Below the pieces are notes generated by a model that was not told the DNA's origin, searched no databases, and saw nothing but the letters and a program-made list of their open reading frames with translations. A stretch of 64,000 nt of DNA. Origin: Casuarius casuarius. Its lineage: Eukaryota > Chordata > Aves > Casuariiformes > Casuariidae. The stretch covers positions 186,001 through 250,000 of the forward strand of contig PTFA01000082.1 in NCBI GenBank assembly GCA_003342895.1, given 5' to 3'. Positions 62,401 to 64,000 of the stretch are shown here, piece by piece (within the stretch, counting starts at the first letter, position 1; every line of letters starts with the position of its first letter). A program made the position numbers and the translations under genes.

Positions 62401-63644
62401 CATATCTGTGGGGGTCACTAATAACCCATTGACTTTTGTAGTACTCTTTCAGATGCTAGTTGAAGAAAATGGGTAGAATAAACTAAGTTAACAGTGGAGG
62501 TCAAAGGTTCTGGCTTTTCAGTGATAGAGTTAATTTTTTTTTTTTTTTTACGTTTACAAATAAAGTTGTTATAGTTCTGCAGGGCTCCTCCCTCCTCCCC
62601 CCCAGCATGAAACAAGTGGCTGAAGGGTTCTATACTAAAGTAAAAGGTTAAATCTGAGGAAACATAACAATGTTCTCATATCAAAGTGCAAATAACTTCT
62701 CTATAAGAAGTGCCTGGCCCTAGACTATCTTGTCTCTGTTAGGATTGCTTGAGCAGAATTAATTGTATGCAGTGAACCAGATTAGGGTCATTTGGGAAGG
62801 GAGTAAAATGTTTCTATTTGAGTCCTAAGGTATAGAGAGGCCAGCCAGTTAGAGGTGTAACTAACCTGAAGCAAGACTGATGCCCTTCAAATTGCAATCT
62901 TCTGTCTGTCAGATTCAGCAGAACAGTAATACTTGGGGAAGTTGCACTGGGGTCTCCTTCTTGGTTTCTCAGCCAAGTCATCTTGCCACATCTCTTCTTG
63001 GCATGTAGTTATCTTGTTTGATTCTTGTACTGTTGCCTTGCCTGTTTCATCCCAGTTGCCTTGCTCCTGTCAAATGGTTAATGATGTTCTCCTGATGTCA
63101 GTTCTGGGAGCGGAATGGAAAGAGATTATAAATATGGAGGTGGTAAATTTTAGGAATGTGGTAAAACATCAGTGCTTATTACTTCAAAAGGCTGCAAGAG
63201 TATCACATCTGCTCTCCAGCAATCTGAGAATAATGCTAGAATGTTTTTGTAACCATCAGCCAAGCTCCCACTACTGTCTAAGGCATTGAGTGTTGTCTTA
63301 AATGGGAAGCAAGAGGTTGCTCTAGTAAGTCCTTTTGCTGGGACTCTCTTAACCTTTATTTTGGTTAATCATAGAAATAAAGGCATCCTTAAAAGTAACT
63401 TTCAGAATGTAGGTTACTTTAGTATACTCTGCTTGGGTATCTAATAAAGGGCAGATGTTCCTCCAAGAATCTTTCTCTACTGTGCATAGTATTTTAATAT
63501 ATTTCTGGTTTGTCATTTTCCATTTCTAGACTGGTACTGAGTTATGAGAGAACATACAGTGATGAAGAGAGGCCAGAATTCTGCCTAGGCCATAACCCAG
63601 CAGTGACAATCACTCTTGTTTGCCCATCAAAGAGGGGAGAAGAG
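44302..63644 (+). CDS. IGF2R: IGF2R / cation-independent mannose-6-phosphate receptor, exons 1-7 (5' partial gene)
   Basis: IGF2R is a type I membrane receptor cycling between trans-Golgi, endosomes and plasma membrane, and it delivers mannose-6-phosphate-tagged hydrolases to lysosomes. The coding join is 44302-44450, 52278-52411, 58107-58231, 59942-60040, 60456-60585, 61649-61769, 63530-63644: 873 bases, 291 codons. All introns are GT-AG and the phases run 2,1,0,0,1,2,0. Residues 1-34 or so form a signal peptide (core [14 protein letters not shown]). Repeat 1 carries eight cysteines (49, 69, 75, 82, 115, 132, 147, 159), the full set for a mannose-receptor-homology repeat. Repeat 2 shows six (172, 209, 222, 229, 271, 284) before the edge. 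Hallmark strings are ELCSYTWEA, FNTT (sequon at N110), [19 protein letters not shown] and LVDDSD. The remaining repeats, transmembrane helix and tail lie beyond the window. Chicken receptor is known not to bind IGF-II, but the relevant repeat 11 is outside. Confidence 0.96.
48141..48230. repeat. Dispersed intronic repeat, copy 1
   Basis: GCTTATGCAGCCACTTTCAG followed by CCTGGATTGGTGCTGC and CCTGCCTT is shared with 48724-48812. The overall match is high over the first 45 bases and weaker afterwards, with small indels. No known element was recognised. Confidence 0.75.
48724..48812. repeat. Dispersed intronic repeat, copy 2
   Basis: Second copy of the segment at 48141, about 583 bases downstream in the same orientation. 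Both share the long match GCTTATGCAGCCACTTTCAG. A weaker third match (CCTGGAATGGTGCTGC) is at about 56940-56977 in intron 2. Confidence 0.75.
52278..52411 (+). CDS. IGF2R: IGF2R coding exon 2
   Basis: The acceptor is TTTTCAG|TTACACG and the donor AG|GTAAGT. It completes codon 50 as serine and encodes residues 51-94 of repeat 1, beginning [10 protein letters not shown], with Cys69, Cys75 and Cys82. Its 134-base length gives the phase 2 to phase 1 change needed to join its neighbours. Confidence 0.95.
52980..53152. repeat. Intron 2 duplicated segment, copy 1
   Basis: Shares near-identical blocks with 53608-53785, including TTTTCAAAACAAACTACTAC and TTAGTTCATGGCTGTTTGTC, in the same order and orientation. 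It is a local direct duplication of about 175 bp. Confidence 0.9.
53608..53785. repeat. Intron 2 duplicated segment, copy 2
   Basis: Second copy, about 630 bases downstream of the first. It differs by scattered substitutions and small indels, so the duplication is neither very recent nor ancient. The serine-rich open frame on the minus strand overlapping its left end has no recognised homolog. Confidence 0.9.
56581..56610. repeat. Perfect 15-bp tandem duplication
   Basis: TATATAGGGGTGCTG occurs twice in direct succession within IGF2R intron 2. Confidence 0.9.
58107..58231 (+). CDS. IGF2R: IGF2R coding exon 3
   Basis: The acceptor is CCCTAG|GTGACC and the donor TTG|GTAAGT. It encodes residues 95-136, including the conserved LLEFNTT sequon at N110, Cys115 and FLCGKTL with Cys132. 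Phase 1 to phase 0. Confidence 0.95.
58232..59941 (+). other. IGF2R: IGF2R intron 3 (1.7 kb)
   Basis: T-rich intronic sequence ending in a long pyrimidine tract before the acceptor AAATAG. Nothing else is recognised. Confidence 0.85.
59942..60040 (+). CDS. IGF2R: IGF2R coding exon 4
   Basis: A 99-base, phase 0 exon encoding residues 137-169. [19 protein letters not shown] is strongly conserved among vertebrate IGF2R proteins. Cys147 and Cys159 complete the eight cysteines of repeat 1. The donor is GAG|GTAATC. Confidence 0.96.
60041..60455 (+). other. IGF2R: IGF2R intron 4 (0.4 kb)
   Basis: Short intron ending TTTTAG. The minus-strand open frame across it (60141-60494) has no recognised family. 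Confidence 0.85.
60456..60585 (+). CDS. IGF2R: IGF2R coding exon 5
   Basis: Encodes residues 170-212 at the start of repeat 2: [20 protein letters not shown], then [18 protein letters not shown] with Cys172 and Cys209. The donor is placed at TTAG|GTGTGA because the phase (1) matches exon 6 and the protein alignment stays continuous. Reading on past it loses homology. Confidence 0.94.
60586..61648 (+). other. IGF2R: IGF2R intron 5 (1.1 kb)
   Basis: Unremarkable intron with a T-rich 3' end (TTCTGTAACAG). It contains one ambiguous base at about 60808. Confidence 0.85.
61649..61769 (+). CDS. IGF2R: IGF2R coding exon 6
   Basis: Encodes residues 213-252 of repeat 2. [10 protein letters not shown] carries Cys222 and Cys229, followed by [14 protein letters not shown]. 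The donor is GAGAG|GTACTT. Phase 1 to phase 2. The sequence between CRDL and CPAG varies in length among vertebrates, and here it is short. Confidence 0.93.
61770..63529 (+). other. IGF2R: IGF2R intron 6 (1.8 kb)
   Basis: Ordinary intronic sequence with a 15-base T run near 62,540. Ends TTTCTAG. No nested gene is recognised. Confidence 0.85.
63530..63644 (+). CDS. IGF2R: IGF2R coding exon 7
   Basis: Encodes residues 253-291 of repeat 2: [13 protein letters not shown], then [20 protein letters not shown] with Cys271 and Cys284. The donor is GAAGAG|GTAACT, phase 0. The next exon lies beyond the window. Confidence 0.95.
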
Positions 63645-64000
63645 GTAACTTTGCCGTTTTAGTTTGTGTTAAATGGTTGGTCTTTAACTTCTGTGTACAT
63701 TATCTTTTTTTTTTTTTTTTTNNNNNGAAGGGAGCAGGCAAATTCTTCTGTTTTGCAGGTTGTGAAGAATGTGGGATTCTCAATATAAAATACTCTTCAG
63801 AAACAGGCTTCTAAAGCTTAGGAATTAAGAACTTGACTAAAACGTTCTTCTGAGGTCCTCATTTCTCTTGTTTTGGTAAATTATGGTTGTCCTTTTCTAG
63901 ATTCAAAACTTTCCTCTGAGAATAGGACAGTGTTAATCCTCGGCATAGATCTTGGCTTGCTGATGAGCACTTTTCCAACATCAGTCAGCCTGGGCGTGCT
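63645..64000 (+). other. IGF2R: IGF2R intron 7, partial, with assembly gap
   Basis: Intron 7 continues past the right edge. A run of 17 T (63705-63721) is directly followed by five N (63722-63726), so the homopolymer length and the true gap size are unknown. Confidence 0.85.

Overview
The window is vertebrate genomic DNA, most likely avian. Two features support this: multi-exon genes with GT-AG introns and a CpG-island promoter, and a compact arrangement with few recognisable transposon remains, in which an intact MAS1 lies about 14 kb upstream of IGF2R on the same strand. That gene order is shared with mammals. A non-avian reptile cannot be excluded. Isolated N bases and one 5-N gap show draft-quality assembly.

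Layout. 1-10,224: no recognisable gene, with some GC-richer stretches. 10,225-11,155 (minus): a MAS-related G-protein-coupled receptor, best guess MRGPRH, complete from N-terminus to C-tail except for a one-base frameshift plus a stop codon at the end of TM3. About 13,320-13,985 (minus): a second, much older MAS-related receptor pseudogene, recognised only by piecing together motifs from several reading frames. 14-29 kb: intergenic DNA with microsatellites, a 30-31 bp minisatellite and a 116-base pure pyrimidine tract. 29,373-30,362 (plus): intact single-exon MAS1 with two downstream polyadenylation signals. 30.5-43.7 kb: intergenic. 43.7-44.7 kb: CpG island and IGF2R promoter carrying four copies of a CACATGA-type E-box. 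44,302-63,644 (plus): IGF2R exons 1-7, encoding the signal peptide, all of extracytoplasmic repeat 1 and most of repeat 2 (291 codons with consistent splice phases). The gene runs off the right edge.

Function. IGF2R (cation-independent mannose-6-phosphate receptor) carries acid hydrolases to lysosomes. Lysosome-type E-boxes in its promoter would fit that role. The MAS-family receptors are rhodopsin-like GPCRs that form a small local cluster showing three stages of preservation: intact, just broken and ancient. I saw no CRISPR array, operon, integrated virus or novel enzymatic system. The most interesting signals are the graded receptor decay, the E-box cluster at the IGF2R promoter, and local duplications inside IGF2R introns 1 and 2.
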